Source of the DNA: Planctomycetaceae bacterium
Lineage (GTDB): Bacteria; Planctomycetota; Planctomycetia; Pirellulales; Pirellulaceae
Direction: 5' to 3'
Assembly (NCBI GenBank): GCA_007124535.1
Contig: SLEY01000342.1
Span: 1-6,670, forward strand
Length of the DNA stretch: 6,670 bases
Below are positions 6,197-6,670 of this stretch, one piece after another. The notes under the pieces were generated by a model. It was given only the letters and a program-made list of their open reading frames with translations, had not been told where the DNA came from and made no database searches. Within the stretch, counting starts at the first letter, position 1. The number at the start of each line of letters is the position of its first letter. Position numbers and translations under genes: made by a program.

Positions 6197-6670
6197 TCAA
6201 CCGATTTCCTCTTGCAGGCGCGCGATTTCTTCCCGGAGACGTTCCACCCGTTCCGGATGCTGGTCGGCCACATCTTCCTGCTCGTAGGGATCTTCGGCCA
6301 GATGGAACAATTCCGTGCGTCCGTCGCGGTGCAGGATCAGCTTCCAATCCCCGTCGCGGACGGCCCATAGCCGGTTGCCATGGTTCCAGTAGAACTGGCG
6401 AGTGCCCAGATCGGTGGCTTGGTCCGTCAGCACGGGCCAGAGGTCTTCGCCTTCCAAATTCCATTGGCTGTCGACGTCCCCGCCGGCCAGTCGGATCAGG
6501 GTGGGGGCCAGGTCCAGGGCCCCGGTCGATACGCGGAGCACGCCCCCGGCTTCCAGCATGCCCGGCCAGTTGACCAGGGCCGGGACGCGGATCCCGCCTT
6601 CGTACAATTGACCTTTCCACCCGCGCAACGGCCGGTTGTCGCCCAGCGTCGTGTGCGGGGCATAACGGCC
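6197..6670 (-). CDS. Sulfatase, C-terminal 157 residues (N-terminal part beyond right edge)
   Basis: The frame is open from the right edge to a TGA at 6199-6197. The first visible residues read GRYAPHTTLGDNRPLRGWKG and then QLYEGGIRVPALVNWPG, the well-known arylsulfatase (family S1) signature; the lysine in GWKG (visible residue 19) corresponds to the conserved active-site lysine that contacts the sulfate. It continues with LDLAPTLIRLAGG, a WAVRDGDWKLI strand and a LFHLAEDPYEQEDVADQHPE segment, the usual C-terminal subdomain. The enzyme hydrolyses sulfate esters, probably on a polysaccharide, and is normally exported. The formylglycine cysteine or serine motif, metal ligands and signal peptide would be off the window, so activity, subfamily and start cannot be judged. 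The methionine-like start at 6628 is an internal TTG leucine. The deacetylase gene follows after 47 bp. Confidence 0.9.
   Translation of the reverse strand, partial: GRYAPHTTLGDNRPLRGWKGQLYEGGIRVPALVNWPGMLEAGGVLRVSTGALDLAPTLIRLAGGDVDSQWNLEGEDLWPVLTDQATDLGTRQFYWNHGNRLWAVRDGDWKLILHRDGRTELFHLAEDPYEQEDVADQHPERVERLREEIARLQEEIG

Noticed and set aside
4896..6287. 463-codon plus-strand open frame opposite the deacetylase
   Set aside because: It lies opposite a gene with signal peptide, catalytic motifs and ribosome binding site. Its composition (R-, Q-, H- and V-rich) is typical of an antisense shadow.
6171..6620. 149-codon minus-strand open frame overlapping the sulfatase
   Set aside because: It is a frame-shifted shadow of the sulfatase, rich in R, G and P, with no recognisable domain.
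6197..6628. A 143-residue protein starting at 6628 as a complete small gene
   Set aside because: The start codon would be TTG inside the conserved sulfatase RPLRGWKG signature, and the frame stays open to the window edge. It is an internal leucine of a longer sulfatase.

Overview
The window looks like chromosome from a GC-rich planctomycete, probably of the Pirellulales/Rhodopirellula type. The evidence is a very large secreted PQQ-propeller protein with a LamG domain, a secreted deacetylase fused to FG-GAP/VCBS repeats, a sulfatase, and an insertion-sequence end with short palindromic repeats. The taxonomic call is inference from gene content; no ribosomal or marker gene is present.

Layout. 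Positions 1-70 (minus) hold the first 23 codons of a probable IS1595/ISXO2-type transposase that runs off the left edge. Positions 71-118 look like the outer end of that element, with a 14-bp perfect palindrome, a second small hairpin and a sigma70-like promoter that would give a nearly leaderless transcript. Positions 121-158 carry a 13-bp direct repeat and a short hairpin. Positions 159-314 have no gene, only a weak candidate promoter and a good ribosome binding site. Positions 315-4277 (plus) encode a 1320-residue exported protein: a first PQQ-like propeller segment, a Rossmann/methyltransferase-like insert without the glycine loop, a second propeller segment that starts with the same entry motif as the first, and a C-terminal LamG jellyroll. 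Only 3 bp after its stop, the convergent minus-strand pair ends: a 622-residue secreted polysaccharide deacetylase-like/VCBS protein (4281-6149), preceded 47 bp upstream by a sulfatase (6197-6670) whose N-terminal part lies outside the window.

The sulfatase and deacetylase are probably cotranscribed and would fit joint removal of sulfate and acetyl groups from a decorated polysaccharide outside the cytoplasm. The PQQ/LamG protein is exported too and may bind glycan or protein, but nothing here shows an enzymatic activity for it. The least explained element is the PQQ/Rossmann/LamG architecture. No complete new defence or mobile system is visible. Recognition is from motif reading and memory only; no database search was run.
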